Source of the DNA: CAMDTE01 sp964504345
Lineage (GTDB): Bacteria; Bacteroidota; Bacteroidia; Flavobacteriales; Schleiferiaceae
Direction of reading: 5' to 3'
NCBI GenBank assembly: GCA_964504345.1
Contig: CAZDDX010000004.1
Span: 69,695 to 133,694, forward strand
Length of the DNA stretch: 64,000 bases
Shown here in pieces: positions 25,497 to 33,616 of this stretch. The position numbers and the translations under genes are program-made. How positions within the stretch are numbered: the first letter of the stretch is position 1; each line of letters opens with the position of its first letter. The notes under the pieces were generated by a model that made no database searches, was not told the DNA's origin, and worked only from the letters and a program-made list of their open reading frames with translations.

Positions 25497-26612
25497 TTAC
25501 AAATCCAGGTCGTCCAGCTCTTGAGCTGCCGAACCGTCGGACATTAGGAACGCTTTCAAAAATGCATCGATCTCACCGTCCAAAACCCGATCTGGATCCG
25601 AAGTTTCCGTGCCCGTGCGCACGTCCTTCACCAATTTATACGGGTGCAAAACGTAGTTACGGATCTGAGAACCCCACTCAATTTTCTTCTTGCCGGATTC
25701 AATTTCTGCGCGTTTGGCGTTGCGCGCCTCAATTTCCATCTCGTACAAACGAGACTTCAGCAATTGAATCGCCTTTTCCTTGTTCTGCAACTGGGAACGC
25801 GTTTCGGTGTTTTCAATCACGATGCCCGACGGCTTGTGCCGCAAACGCACCCCGGTTTCTACCTTATTGACGTTCTGACCGCCGGCGCCGCTGGAACGGA
25901 ACGTGTCCCATTCGATCTCGCCCAAGTTCACCTGAATGTCGATGGTGTCGTCCACCAACGGATAAACATACACGCTCACAAACGACGTGTGCCGGCGCGC
26001 GTTGCTGTCGAATGGGGAAACCCGCACCAACCGGTGCACTCCGTTTTCGCCTTTGAGGTACCCAAAGACGAACTCGCCCTCGATTTCCAAGGTGACCGTC
26101 TTCACGCCCGCCACTTCGCCTTCTTGGAAGTTCAATTCCCGAACCTTGTGGCCGTTGCGCTCCGCCCAGCGCAGGTACATGCGCATGAGCATCCCGGCCC
26201 AGTCGCAAGACTCAGTTCCTCCTGCACCCGCCGTAATCTGCAAGACTGCGCTTAATTTATCTTCTTCGCCGGAAAGCATGTTCCGGAATTCCATGGTGCC
26301 CAAGGCATCGTCGGCCGCGGCGTAGAGCGCGTCCACTTCTGCTTCGGTGAGCTCGCCCTCGCGGAAAAACTCCAAGGACAACTCCAGTTCTTCGCACTGC
26401 GCCTTAACCGCCTTGAAACCGTCCACCCAGTACTTCAGTTCCCGGATTTTCTTCATGGTGATCTCCGCCTTCTTGGAATCGTCCCAAAAACCAGGGTTCA
26501 CCGTGCGTTCCTCCTCGTTGGCCAAGGTGATGCGCTTCTCTTCCAGGCGCAGGTAGCCCTCCAGGGCCTTCAATCGATCAAAAATTTCGCGTACGCGATC
26601 CGTAGTCACCAT
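25497..26612 (-). CDS. prfB: Peptide chain release factor 2
   Basis: This 371-residue factor ends translation at UGA and UAA. It has the stop-recognition tripeptide SPF in RVSPFDSNARRHTS and the catalytic GGQ in SSGAGGQNVNK. The start is ATG 26612 (MVTTDRVREIF); the longer frame to 26966 only overlaps the divergent gene. The early region reads straight through (KALEGYLRLEEKR) with no in-frame UGA, so there is no programmed frameshift here. It lies upstream of the large secreted protein, with 16 bases between its stop and that gene's chosen start. Confidence 0.96.
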   Translation of the reverse strand: MVTTDRVREIFDRLKALEGYLRLEEKRITLANEEERTVNPGFWDDSKKAEITMKKIRELKYWVDGFKAVKAQCEELELSLEFFREGELTEAEVDALYAAADDALGTMEFRNMLSGEEDKLSAVLQITAGAGGTESCDWAGMLMRMYLRWAERNGHKVRELNFQEGEVAGVKTVTLEIEGEFVFGYLKGENGVHRLVRVSPFDSNARRHTSFVSVYVYPLVDDTIDIQVNLGEIEWDTFRSSGAGGQNVNKVETGVRLRHKPSGIVIENTETRSQLQNKEKAIQLLKSRLYEMEIEARNAKRAEIESGKKKIEWGSQIRNYVLHPYKLVKDVRTGTETSDPDRVLDGEIDAFLKAFLMSDGSAAQELDDLDL

Positions 26613-26619
26613 AAGTATG

Positions 26620-26627
26620 CAAAAATA
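26620..26627 (-). promoter_or_regulatory. -7 box (TATTTTTG) seven bases before prfB
   Basis: This minus-strand box lies in the 39-base gap shared with the divergent threonine aldolase gene. Confidence 0.6.
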
Positions 26628-26639
26628 CGGCACTTGCCG

Positions 26640-26646
26640 TACTTTG
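26640..26646 (+). promoter_or_regulatory. Shortened -7-like box (TACTTTG) before threonine aldolase
   Basis: It is one base shorter than TAnnTTTG and ends five bases before the ATG at 26652, so the match is imperfect. Confidence 0.35.
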
Positions 26647-26651
26647 GTGCC

Positions 26652-27701
26652 ATGAATGCTCCTGCTTTTTGGGCCGACTTTCGGTCCGACACCGTGACCC
26701 GTCCCACGCCCCAGATGCTCGCCGCCATGAACGCTGCACCCGTAGGGGACGACGTCCTGGGCGACGATCCCACCGTTCAACTTTTGGAGGCCACTACCGC
26801 CGAGCGGTTTGGAATGGAAGCAGGTCTTTTTTGTCCGTCGGGCACCATGACCAATCAAATCGCCATCAACGTGCACACCCGTCCGGGGGACGAACTCATC
26901 TGCTCTCCGTTGGCCCACGTCTACAACTACGAAGGAGGCGGGGTTGCCTTCAACTCCGGCGTGCAAGTGCGGGTTGCCGGCGACGCCTACGGACGGGTGT
27001 CACCCGACGATATCCGCGGAGCGTTGCAGCCACAAGACAACGTTCACGCCGCCCCAACCCGTTTGGTGGTCTTGGAAAACACCAGCAACAAGGGCGGCGG
27101 CACCTGCTTGGGTTTGGACGCACTCCGGGCCGCTGAAGCGGTTGCCCGCGAACACCAACTGGCCTTCCATTTGGACGGCGCTCGCTTGTGGAATGCCTTG
27201 GTCCAAGACCGTGAGTCCCCCGAAGACTACGGCCGATTGTTCGACAGCATCTCCCTGTGTTTCAGTAAAGGACTAGGTGCACCCGTGGGTTCCGTCTTGG
27301 TGGGCAACCGCGATTTTATTCAACACGCGCGGCGCATCCGAAAACGCTTTGGCGGCGGCATGCGCCAAGCCGGCTACCTGGCAGCAGGGGCCTTGTTCGC
27401 CTTGGAACACCACGTGGATCGCCTGGCCGAAGACCACCAAAGGGCGTCCCAAATTGGGACGTTTTTAAAGCAGCTTTCGTGGGTGACTGAATGCAAACCG
27501 GTGGCCACCAACATCGTCATCTTTCGCCTGGCCGACGGCTGCGACGCGCGCCAACTGCAAAGTCATTTGGCCGAAATGGGAATCGGAATTTCTGCCATGG
27601 ACGCTCGGTGGCTACGCGCCGTCACGCACTACGACGTAGGGGACCGCGCCGTGGAAGCCCTTTGTGCGGGATTGGGTTCCTTCGCACCCCGCCAAGCCTA
27701 A
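26652..27701 (+). CDS. ltaE: Threonine aldolase family PLP enzyme
   Basis: This 349-residue fold-type I PLP enzyme would split threonine or allo-threonine into glycine and acetaldehyde. It begins DFRSDTVTRPTPQMLAAM, has GDDVLGDDPTV, the aspartate region HLDGARLWNA and the PLP lysine in CFSKGLGAPVGSVL. ATG 26652 fits the usual N-terminus better than 26634. It is convergent with recX and has no strong terminator in the 26-base gap. Confidence 0.93.
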   Translation: MNAPAFWADFRSDTVTRPTPQMLAAMNAAPVGDDVLGDDPTVQLLEATTAERFGMEAGLFCPSGTMTNQIAINVHTRPGDELICSPLAHVYNYEGGGVAFNSGVQVRVAGDAYGRVSPDDIRGALQPQDNVHAAPTRLVVLENTSNKGGGTCLGLDALRAAEAVAREHQLAFHLDGARLWNALVQDRESPEDYGRLFDSISLCFSKGLGAPVGSVLVGNRDFIQHARRIRKRFGGGMRQAGYLAAGALFALEHHVDRLAEDHQRASQIGTFLKQLSWVTECKPVATNIVIFRLADGCDARQLQSHLAEMGIGISAMDARWLRAVTHYDVGDRAVEALCAGLGSFAPRQA

Positions 27702-27727
27702 ATCCTCGGGAAGGAACAAAAAACGCT

Positions 27728-28207
27728 TTATTCTTCTCGGCCGGGAGCCGTCTCCCGCGCCCATTCGGACTCAAATCCTCGCTGGTACAAAGCCTGTTCC
27801 ACCTTGAAGCGGCGTTGGTGCACGGGAACCCCGCTCGCGGCCTCCCATTCCTTAGCTCCGCGCAAGCGCGCGGCCGCCTCGTATTCCTCCGGGTCCAATT
27901 CACTCAATCCCAGCGCCACACACGCTGCCGATACTCCTTTTGCCCGGAGCCCGTGGGTAATCTTGATTCTGCCCCAGCCCAACGACCGAAACTTTCCCCG
28001 CGCATAGGCCCGCGCAAATCGCTCTTCGTTCACCCAATCCGCTGCAAAAGCATCCAATAGGAGTTGATCCGCGGCGTCTCCTCGAAAACCCAAAGAGGCA
28101 ATCTTGGTTTTGACCTCGCTCTGGCACCGCTCCTGGTAGGCGCAGTAGCGTTCCAAAGCCGCCCTCCCGTCCTCCAAGGTGAAAACTTTCTTTGCTTGCC
28201 AAGCCAT
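27728..28207 (-). CDS. recX: RecX family regulatory protein
   Basis: This 159-residue helical protein has three-helix repeats typical of RecX (ALERYCAYQERCQSEVKTKI, LLDAFAADWVNEERFARAYARGKFR, GRIKITHGLRAKGVS). RecX modulates RecA filaments; recA itself lies about 31 kb away in this window, so the two are not in one operon. ATG 28207 is chosen over 28222 because a promoter-like TTTCTTTG ends four bases before it. Confidence 0.88.
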   Translation of the reverse strand: MAWQAKKVFTLEDGRAALERYCAYQERCQSEVKTKIASLGFRGDAADQLLLDAFAADWVNEERFARAYARGKFRSLGWGRIKITHGLRAKGVSAACVALGLSELDPEEYEAAARLRGAKEWEAASGVPVHQRRFKVEQALYQRGFESEWARETAPGREE

Positions 28208-28211
28208 ACCG

Positions 28212-28219
28212 CAAAGAAA
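28212..28219 (-). promoter_or_regulatory. -7-like box (TTTCTTTG) four bases before recX
   Basis: It has one mismatch to TAnnTTTG and sits right after the T tract of the rng terminator on the minus strand. Confidence 0.35.
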
Positions 28220-28220
28220 C

Positions 28221-28248
28221 AAAAAAGGCGGCCCAGGGGCCGCCTTTT
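28221..28248 (-). terminator. Terminator after rng
   Basis: A 7-bp stem (GGCGGCC / GGCCGCC) with tetraloop cagg is followed by a T run on the minus strand. It is close in sequence to the terminator at 642-673. Confidence 0.85.
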
Positions 28249-28310
28249 AAACACTTAAGTTGTGCACCAATTGAAAAGGATAACCATCCAATGCAACGCG
28301 GTGGCAAGCC

Positions 28311-29831
28311 TTACTGAAACTTATACTCCAACATCTTGAACGAGTCCCGTGGAACTACATCCATTTTGCCTTTGTACTTGCGCTGCCATTGGTGCAGTAT
28401 GCTGCTCCAAAACAGCCCTTTGGTCAAGTAGGCATGTAGGAACGGGTGAACGTGTAAGGCCCACTTCTTCCCGTCCTTCTTTTTGCGCTGCGCCAACGAA
28501 GCAAACTCCTGCTCCAATTTTTCCACCAAGACAATGGGGGCATCCACCAACATGTCTGGGTTTTCTTCTTGGGTTTCGATTGCTTTTTCCGGACGCACCC
28601 GCTGGCGGGTAATTTCCACCAATCCAAATTTGGACGGAGGCAAAATTTTGTGCTTGGCCCGGTCTTGGGACATCATTTCTTTCACCTTGTCGTACAGTGC
28701 CCGACGATGCTCGTTGGAGTGCAAATCAATAAAATCCACCACAATGATGCCGCCCATGTCCCGCAAGCGCAACTGACGAGCCACCTCTTCCGCTGCCAAT
28801 AAATTGACCGCCAAGGCACCTTCTTCCTGACTTTCTCCCACCGCGCCTCGGTTGCCGCTGTTCACGTCAATGACGTGCAACGCCTCTGTATGCTCAATGA
28901 TGAGGTAAGCCCCTTTTTGCAAGGTTACCGTGCGACCGAACGAGGTTTTAACCTGACGGTCCACATTGAAATGCTGGAAAATGGGCGCTGTACCGGAGTA
29001 CAACTTCACCATGTCCGCTTTGTCCGGCGCAATTTCCTGGAGGTACTGCTTGACTTCGTTCGCCCAATCCTCGTTGTCCACGTGGATCTTGGTGAACGAT
29101 TCGTTGAAGACGTCGCGCAAAAACGCAGACGCCCGGTCCATTTCCTGCATTACGCGCTGACCAGACTTGGCTTGGCGCAATTGCCGGTGCAGTGATTTCC
29201 ATTTGGCCATCAGGCCTTCCAAATCCGCAGTCAGTTCGACTTCGGTTTTGTTTTCCGCTACAGTACGTACAATCAACCCAAATCCCTTGGGCCGAATGCT
29301 GTCCGCGAGCCGACGCAGTCGCTCTTTTTCTTTTCGTTCCCGAATCTTTTGCGAAACCGATACACGGTCCGAAAAGGGCACCAACACCATAAACCGACCC
29401 GCCAGGGAGATTTCCGAAGTAATTCGGGGTCCCTTGGTGGAAATCGGTTCTTTGATGATCTGTACCAGGATGTCTTGTCCTACTTTAACCGCTTCGTCCA
29501 TAGCGCCCTCTTTCTCAATTTCAGCCTGAAGCTGGAAATCGGAAATTGTGGCCGGCTGCTTGCCCAACAACACCTTTTTGGTGAATTGCTGCCAAGAAGC
29601 CAATTGAGGACCCAAGTCGTGGTAGTGGAGGAAGGCATCTTTTGCGTGCCCTACATCCACGAACGCGGCATTGAGTCCTGGAGCTACTTTCTTTACGCGG
29701 CCCAAGTAGATATCGCCCACTGAGAAGCGGTCGTCGCCTTTTTCGGCGACGAGCTCCACAAGACGACCATCCTGAAGAAGAGCCAATTCTGCGTCCGATC
29801 CGCTGGTTTGAATGACGAGTTCGGTACGCAT
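28311..29831 (-). CDS. rng: Ribonuclease G/E family endoribonuclease
   Basis: This 506-residue enzyme cuts single-stranded RNA and acts in rRNA processing and mRNA decay. It has an N-terminal S1 domain (GDIYLGRVKKVAPGLNAAFVDVGHAKDAFLHYHDL) and the catalytic region around residues 310-370 with HVIDVNSGN and GIIVVDFIDL holding the metal-binding Asp residues. The length and absence of a long C-terminal scaffold favour RNase G. It follows a 29-codon gene for a mS38-like protein and a TPR gene on the same strand. Confidence 0.94.
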   Translation of the reverse strand: MRTELVIQTSGSDAELALLQDGRLVELVAEKGDDRFSVGDIYLGRVKKVAPGLNAAFVDVGHAKDAFLHYHDLGPQLASWQQFTKKVLLGKQPATISDFQLQAEIEKEGAMDEAVKVGQDILVQIIKEPISTKGPRITSEISLAGRFMVLVPFSDRVSVSQKIRERKEKERLRRLADSIRPKGFGLIVRTVAENKTEVELTADLEGLMAKWKSLHRQLRQAKSGQRVMQEMDRASAFLRDVFNESFTKIHVDNEDWANEVKQYLQEIAPDKADMVKLYSGTAPIFQHFNVDRQVKTSFGRTVTLQKGAYLIIEHTEALHVIDVNSGNRGAVGESQEEGALAVNLLAAEEVARQLRLRDMGGIIVVDFIDLHSNEHRRALYDKVKEMMSQDRAKHKILPPSKFGLVEITRQRVRPEKAIETQEENPDMLVDAPIVLVEKLEQEFASLAQRKKKDGKKWALHVHPFLHAYLTKGLFWSSILHQWQRKYKGKMDVVPRDSFKMLEYKFQ

Positions 29832-29837
29832 TGGCGA

Positions 29838-29927
29838 TTAGCGCTTTTTGTGGCGGTTCTTGCGAAGACGCTTTTTACGCTTGTGAGTGGCCATCTTATG
29901 GCGCTTTCTTTTCTTTCCGCTTGGCAT
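29838..29927 (-). CDS. 29-residue AURKAIP1/COX24 (mS38)-like basic protein
   Basis: The 29-residue sequence is almost entirely Lys, Arg and His (ends KNRHKKR) and reads MPSGKKRKRHKMATHKRKKR at its start. It matches the C-terminal motif of the mitochondrial small-subunit ribosomal protein mS38 (COX24/AURKAIP1 family), and tiny proteins of this type are annotated in Bacteroidota. It ends six bases before rng begins. A ribosome-associated role is likely by family but is not shown here. Confidence 0.8.
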   Translation of the reverse strand: MPSGKKRKRHKMATHKRKKRLRKNRHKKR

Positions 29928-29946
29928 AGCTAAGTCGTTTAAAAGG

Positions 29947-30444
29947 TTATTGGGGGGCGTGTTCCGTGTGCAACGCTTTCACACGGTCTGCTCCCTCCGC
30001 TTGCGGATATCGGTCCAAGAACCGATGCACCAAAGCATCGGCACTGTCGGCCTGCCCCAGCTGCAAGTACACTGTGGCCAATTTCTCTACCCCGGGTGCA
30101 AAAGCAGGATCCAGGGATACAACACGGCGAAAGCGTTCCACCGCTTTGTCCATTTGACCCGATTGCACCGAAAATTCACCCAACCAAAAGTGGGCGTCTC
30201 GGTGATTGGAATCTTCTTGGACGACTTCGCGCAGCAACATAATGGCCTCCATGGGGTTCTCCGAACCTCCCTGAATCAATTCGACCGCTTTTTGCACCTT
30301 GGCATCCAAGGGAGTAAGCGCGGCTTCTTCTTCCTGCGGCGCTGCCGATGGCGATCTCGGAACCAACCACACCAAGGACGCCGAGACCACAAGGGCTGCA
30401 GCGATACTTAGTACGAGTTTGGAACGCGAAGGAGTCATCGGCAA
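29947..30444 (-). CDS. Membrane-anchored TPR protein
   Basis: This 165-residue protein has an N-terminal membrane anchor (about residues 9-29, LVLSIAAALVVSASLVWLV). It then has about three tetratricopeptide repeats (HRDAHFWLGEFSVQSGQMDKA; APGVEKLATVYLQLGQADSA). It lies between HU and the mS38-like gene, a layout often seen in Bacteroidota. The start could also be the ATG two codons in. The function is unknown. Confidence 0.75.
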   Translation of the reverse strand: MPMTPSRSKLVLSIAAALVVSASLVWLVPRSPSAAPQEEEAALTPLDAKVQKAVELIQGGSENPMEAIMLLREVVQEDSNHRDAHFWLGEFSVQSGQMDKAVERFRRVVSLDPAFAPGVEKLATVYLQLGQADSADALVHRFLDRYPQAEGADRVKALHTEHAPQ

Positions 30445-30459
30445 AGGGTTTATTCCGGA

Positions 30460-30753
30460 TTACTCCTGAACGGCTACGTTGGTTTTCACAGAGTCTGCAA
30501 AGGTCTTAGCAGGCTTGAAAGCAGGAATGTAGTGAGCGGGGATCACCAAAGTGGTGTTCTTGGAGATGTTGCGGCCCGTTTTCTTGGCGCGCTTCTTCAA
30601 AATAAAGCTTCCGAAGCCGCGCAAATAAACGTTGTCACCGGCTTCCATGCTCGCTTTAACTTCGCGCATCATTCCTTCTACAACTGCCTGAACGTCGGCT
30701 TTTTCCATACCAGTCTTCTCAGCAACGCGATTGACAATGTCGGCTTTGGTCAT
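30460..30753 (-). CDS. HU-family DNA-binding protein
   Basis: This 97-residue histone-like protein bends and compacts DNA. It has the typical N-terminus MTKADIVNRVAEKTGM, the GFGSFILKKRAKKTGRN beta-arm region and the IPAHYIPAFKPAKTF motif seen in many Bacteroidota HU proteins. It has its own promoter box and leads the run to rng. Confidence 0.95.
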   Translation of the reverse strand: MTKADIVNRVAEKTGMEKADVQAVVEGMMREVKASMEAGDNVYLRGFGSFILKKRAKKTGRNISKNTTLVIPAHYIPAFKPAKTFADSVKTNVAVQE

Positions 30754-30809
30754 TTTGGTTCGATTTAAATAAGTTTAAAAAGAGTTGTAGGTCGCTAATT
30801 TTGAGGGCG

Positions 30810-30817
30810 CAAAGATA
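30810..30817 (-). promoter_or_regulatory. -7 box (TATCTTTG) for the HU gene
   Basis: This minus-strand box gives a leader of about 50 bases before the HU ATG, in the gap shared with mutY. Confidence 0.6.
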
Positions 30818-30849
30818 CGAAGTAAACCCTGATTTAACAAGCCTTTTTC

Positions 30850-31863
30850 ATGACAGACTTCTCGCATCGGTTGGTTCGCTGGTACCAAGTGCACAAACGT
30901 GAGCTCCCTTGGCGGGAACACCGCAATCCCTATGCCATTTGGTTGAGCGAGGTGCTGCTTCAACAAACCCGGGTGGAACAAGGCACTCCCTATTTCCTCC
31001 GGTTCGTGGAACGATTTCCCACCGTGGAAGATTTAGCGTCAGCACAACTGGACGACTTGCTGCAAGTTTGGCAAGGATTGGGCTACTATGCCCGAGCTCG
31101 AAACTTACACGCTGCCGCGAAAATCGTGGCGAACGAATGGGGAGGGGTATGGAAAACCGAAGTTGATGATTGGCGCGCCTTGCCCGGAGTCGGGCCGTAC
31201 ACCGCCGGAGCCATTGCCTCCATTGCCTTTGGAACCCGTGCAGCCGCTGTGGACGGAAACGTTAACCGCGTTCTGAGCCGATGGGCTGAAATTGAAGTCC
31301 CCATCGATAAGCCGGAAGGCCATAAGGCCCTCTGGGAATTAGCAGATTCCCTTCTGCCGACCGGTGATTGCGGCGACCACACCCAAGCACTCATGGAATT
31401 GGGAAGTTTAGTATGTACACCCAAGCAACCCAAGTGCGTTGAATGCCCCATTTCGGCAGACTGCGCAGTGGCATTTCAATCCAATAAGGCAGAAATGCTC
31501 CCGGTAAAGTTGGGGAAAACAAAAGTTCTAGAAGAGCACTGGCACCGCATGTTCGTAGTTCGCGGCGGATATTTTTTGTGCAGAAAAAGGCCCGTTAGCG
31601 GCATTTGGCCTGGATTGATGGACTTACCGGAACCGCGTGACTTGGGTACGCCGGAGGCTGAAATCAAAACATGGAGTGCCGGAAGCCCGGTGAAACACCG
31701 GCTGAGTCACCGACGCTTGTGGATTCATTTTTACCGCATGGACGCTCGTGATTTAACCATTCAACCGGATGGATTTGAGTGGGTCGCACAAGGTAATTGG
31801 GAAGACCTTGCTTGGCCCGTACCGGTGGGTCGTTGGCTTAAAAAAAATAGTATCTTTGATTAG
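30850..31863 (+). CDS. mutY: A/G-specific adenine glycosylase MutY
   Basis: This 337-residue repair enzyme removes adenine paired with 8-oxoguanine. It has the catalytic Glu region LSEVLLQQTRVEQ, the helix-hairpin-helix LPGVGPYTAGAI, the catalytic Asp in VDGNVNRVL, and an intact iron-sulfur motif CX6CX2CX5C (CTPKQPKCVECPISADC). The C-terminal NUDIX-like domain that reads 8-oxoG covers about residues 225-337. It starts the mutY-ssb-gldE-gldD run. Confidence 0.96.
   Translation: MTDFSHRLVRWYQVHKRELPWREHRNPYAIWLSEVLLQQTRVEQGTPYFLRFVERFPTVEDLASAQLDDLLQVWQGLGYYARARNLHAAAKIVANEWGGVWKTEVDDWRALPGVGPYTAGAIASIAFGTRAAAVDGNVNRVLSRWAEIEVPIDKPEGHKALWELADSLLPTGDCGDHTQALMELGSLVCTPKQPKCVECPISADCAVAFQSNKAEMLPVKLGKTKVLEEHWHRMFVVRGGYFLCRKRPVSGIWPGLMDLPEPRDLGTPEAEIKTWSAGSPVKHRLSHRRLWIHFYRMDARDLTIQPDGFEWVAQGNWEDLAWPVPVGRWLKKNSIFD
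31851..31858 (+). promoter_or_regulatory. -7 box (TATCTTTG) for ssb inside the end of mutY
   Basis: The box overlaps the last codons of mutY and gives a leader of about 30 bases before the ssb ATG. Confidence 0.55.
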
Positions 31864-31894
31864 ATAATTACAACTCATTTGCTATTCTAATACA

Positions 31895-32302
31895 ATGGCC
31901 GGTACCCTAAATAAAGTCATGCTCATTGGGAATTTGGGCAAGGACCCTGAGGTTCGAAATTTTGAAAACGGCGGCATGCTCGTTCGCTTTCCATTGGCAA
32001 CGACCGAGTCGTATACCAATCGCGAGGGAGAACGTAAAGAGTCTACGGAATGGCACACGATAGTGGTGCGCAGTCCGCGTCTGGGCGAAGTTTGCGAACG
32101 TCATTTGCACAAAGGCGACAAGGTATTTATTGAAGGGAAGATTCGTTCGCGCCAGTGGACAGATGATTCCGGCCAAACACGATATTCTGTTGAAATTGCA
32201 GCGGACAGCATGACCATGCTCGGCCACAACCCCATGCGCCAGCAGGATCGTCAAGACCGTCCGTACGGACAGCACGACGACGCTACCGATGATTTGGGCT
32301 GA
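31895..32302 (+). CDS. ssb: Single-stranded DNA-binding protein with an atypical C-terminal tip
   Basis: This 135-residue OB-fold protein covers single-stranded DNA. The OB domain (about 1-110) begins TLNKVMLIGNLGKDPEVRNF, with FPLATTESY and VEGK-like IEGKIRSRQW. Bacterial SSBs usually end in an acidic tip closing with Pro-Phe (DDDLPF/DDDIPF); this one ends DATDDLG and has no Phe. The usual docking site for partner proteins is therefore altered. The gene lies between mutY and gldE, a conserved Bacteroidota order. Confidence 0.95.
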   Translation: MAGTLNKVMLIGNLGKDPEVRNFENGGMLVRFPLATTESYTNREGERKESTEWHTIVVRSPRLGEVCERHLHKGDKVFIEGKIRSRQWTDDSGQTRYSVEIAADSMTMLGHNPMRQQDRQDRPYGQHDDATDDLG

Positions 32303-32329
32303 TCCCTTGTGTGAACCAATACCCCCTCC

Positions 32330-33616
32330 TTGGACCCTGACCCTTCCCCGCTCCCGCTGCTCATTGGCCTAATCGCGCTTGGTTTACTCTTAATTGGCTC
32401 TGCGTTCGCATCAGCAAGTGAGGTTGCCTTCTTTTCGTTGGATCCCCGTATGCGCAACGATGTGCGGGAAAGTGTGCGCGCTGACGATCAACGAATTCAT
32501 GTTTTGTTGAATCACCCGGAAAAGTTATTGGCAACCCTTTTGGTGCTCAATAATTCGTTCAATTTGGCCTTGGCTCTTTTGTCTACCTGGCTGCTCCAGA
32601 GTTTTGCAGCACCCCACCTGGACGCGTGGACCGTCGGCCTCTTGGAGATTGTTGGAGTAACGGCCTTGATTTTAACGTTTGGGGAGATTTTGCCCAAGAG
32701 TGTAGGATCTGCCCATCCTTTGGCTACCGCCCGGCGCATGGTGGCTCCATTAAGTGCTCTTTTCTCGGCTCTCACGCCGCTTACCTCTCCGCTGATGGCT
32801 ACCGGACAGTGGTTTGGAGAAGCTAAGAAAAACGGAACGCTTTCCGTGGATGACCTCGAAAATGCCTTGGATATTACGACATCTGGAAACGAACAAACAC
32901 AGGAAAACCAATGGCTCCGGGGCATTGTTCGCTTCGGAGGGGTGTCTGCCAATCAGATCATGGCCCAGCGCGGCAACATGGTGGTGGTTCGCTCAGAATG
33001 GACCTTTTCGGAAGTCCTGCAGGCCGTTGTGGATCATGGTTATTCGCGTTTTCCCGTCCAAGGCAAGTCACTGGACGAAATAGTGGGCATCCTGCACACC
33101 AAAGATCTGCTGCCCTATTTGGGTGCTGAAACCGATTTCGCATGGCGGAGCTTGGTGCGCAAGATTCTTTTTGTTCCGGAGGGCATGAAAATCGACGATT
33201 TGTTGCGCGAATTTCAGACCAAGAAAATGCACATGGCCGTGGTAGTGGACGAGTACGGAGGAACGTCTGGTTTGGTTACTCTGGAGGACGTGATGGAAGA
33301 AATCATCGGCGAAATTGAAGATGAATTCGACGAGGAGGAATTTCCCTACTCGCGTTTGGACGAGCGCACCGTTGTTTTTGAAGGAAGAACACCCCTGAAT
33401 GACGTGGTTCGCGTATTGGGACTGCCGTCGGACCGATTGGACGATTGGCGGGGTGAAGCAGAATCTTTAGCCGGTTTGCTGCTGCAGAATGCCACCGGTC
33501 ACCTGCCCACAAAAGGGTATCAAGCGCAAGTGGGCGGGCTCATCCTAACCGTGGAGGCCGTGGACAAACGACGGATTGTGCGTGTTAAAGTAGAATTGGA
33601 CCGAGATGTTGAATAG
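32330..33616 (+). CDS. gldE: GldE, gliding-motility-associated CNNM/CBS membrane protein
   Basis: This 428-residue protein has an N-terminal CNNM membrane domain (about 1-190, beginning around LIGSAFASASEVAFFSL), a CBS pair (about 200-330, with VVDEYGGTSGLVTLEDVMEE) and a C-terminal CorC_HlyC domain. It is identified as GldE by its place directly before gldD and after mutY and ssb. It overlaps gldD by 11 bases. No ATG is available near the start, so TTG at 32330 is taken, though this start is uncertain. GldE is thought to support gliding and type IX secretion together with GldD; its exact job is unknown. Confidence 0.88.
   Translation: MDPDPSPLPLLIGLIALGLLLIGSAFASASEVAFFSLDPRMRNDVRESVRADDQRIHVLLNHPEKLLATLLVLNNSFNLALALLSTWLLQSFAAPHLDAWTVGLLEIVGVTALILTFGEILPKSVGSAHPLATARRMVAPLSALFSALTPLTSPLMATGQWFGEAKKNGTLSVDDLENALDITTSGNEQTQENQWLRGIVRFGGVSANQIMAQRGNMVVVRSEWTFSEVLQAVVDHGYSRFPVQGKSLDEIVGILHTKDLLPYLGAETDFAWRSLVRKILFVPEGMKIDDLLREFQTKKMHMAVVVDEYGGTSGLVTLEDVMEEIIGEIEDEFDEEEFPYSRLDERTVVFEGRTPLNDVVRVLGLPSDRLDDWRGEAESLAGLLLQNATGHLPTKGYQAQVGGLILTVEAVDKRRIVRVKVELDRDVE

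Noticed and set aside
26500..26612. Programmed frameshift in prfB
   Set aside because: The early region reads through in one frame with no in-frame UGA.
26613..26966. Upstream extension of the prfB frame by about 118 codons
   Set aside because: It runs through the divergent threonine aldolase gene and gives no recognisable N-terminus. ATG 26612 fits RF2 length and has a promoter box.
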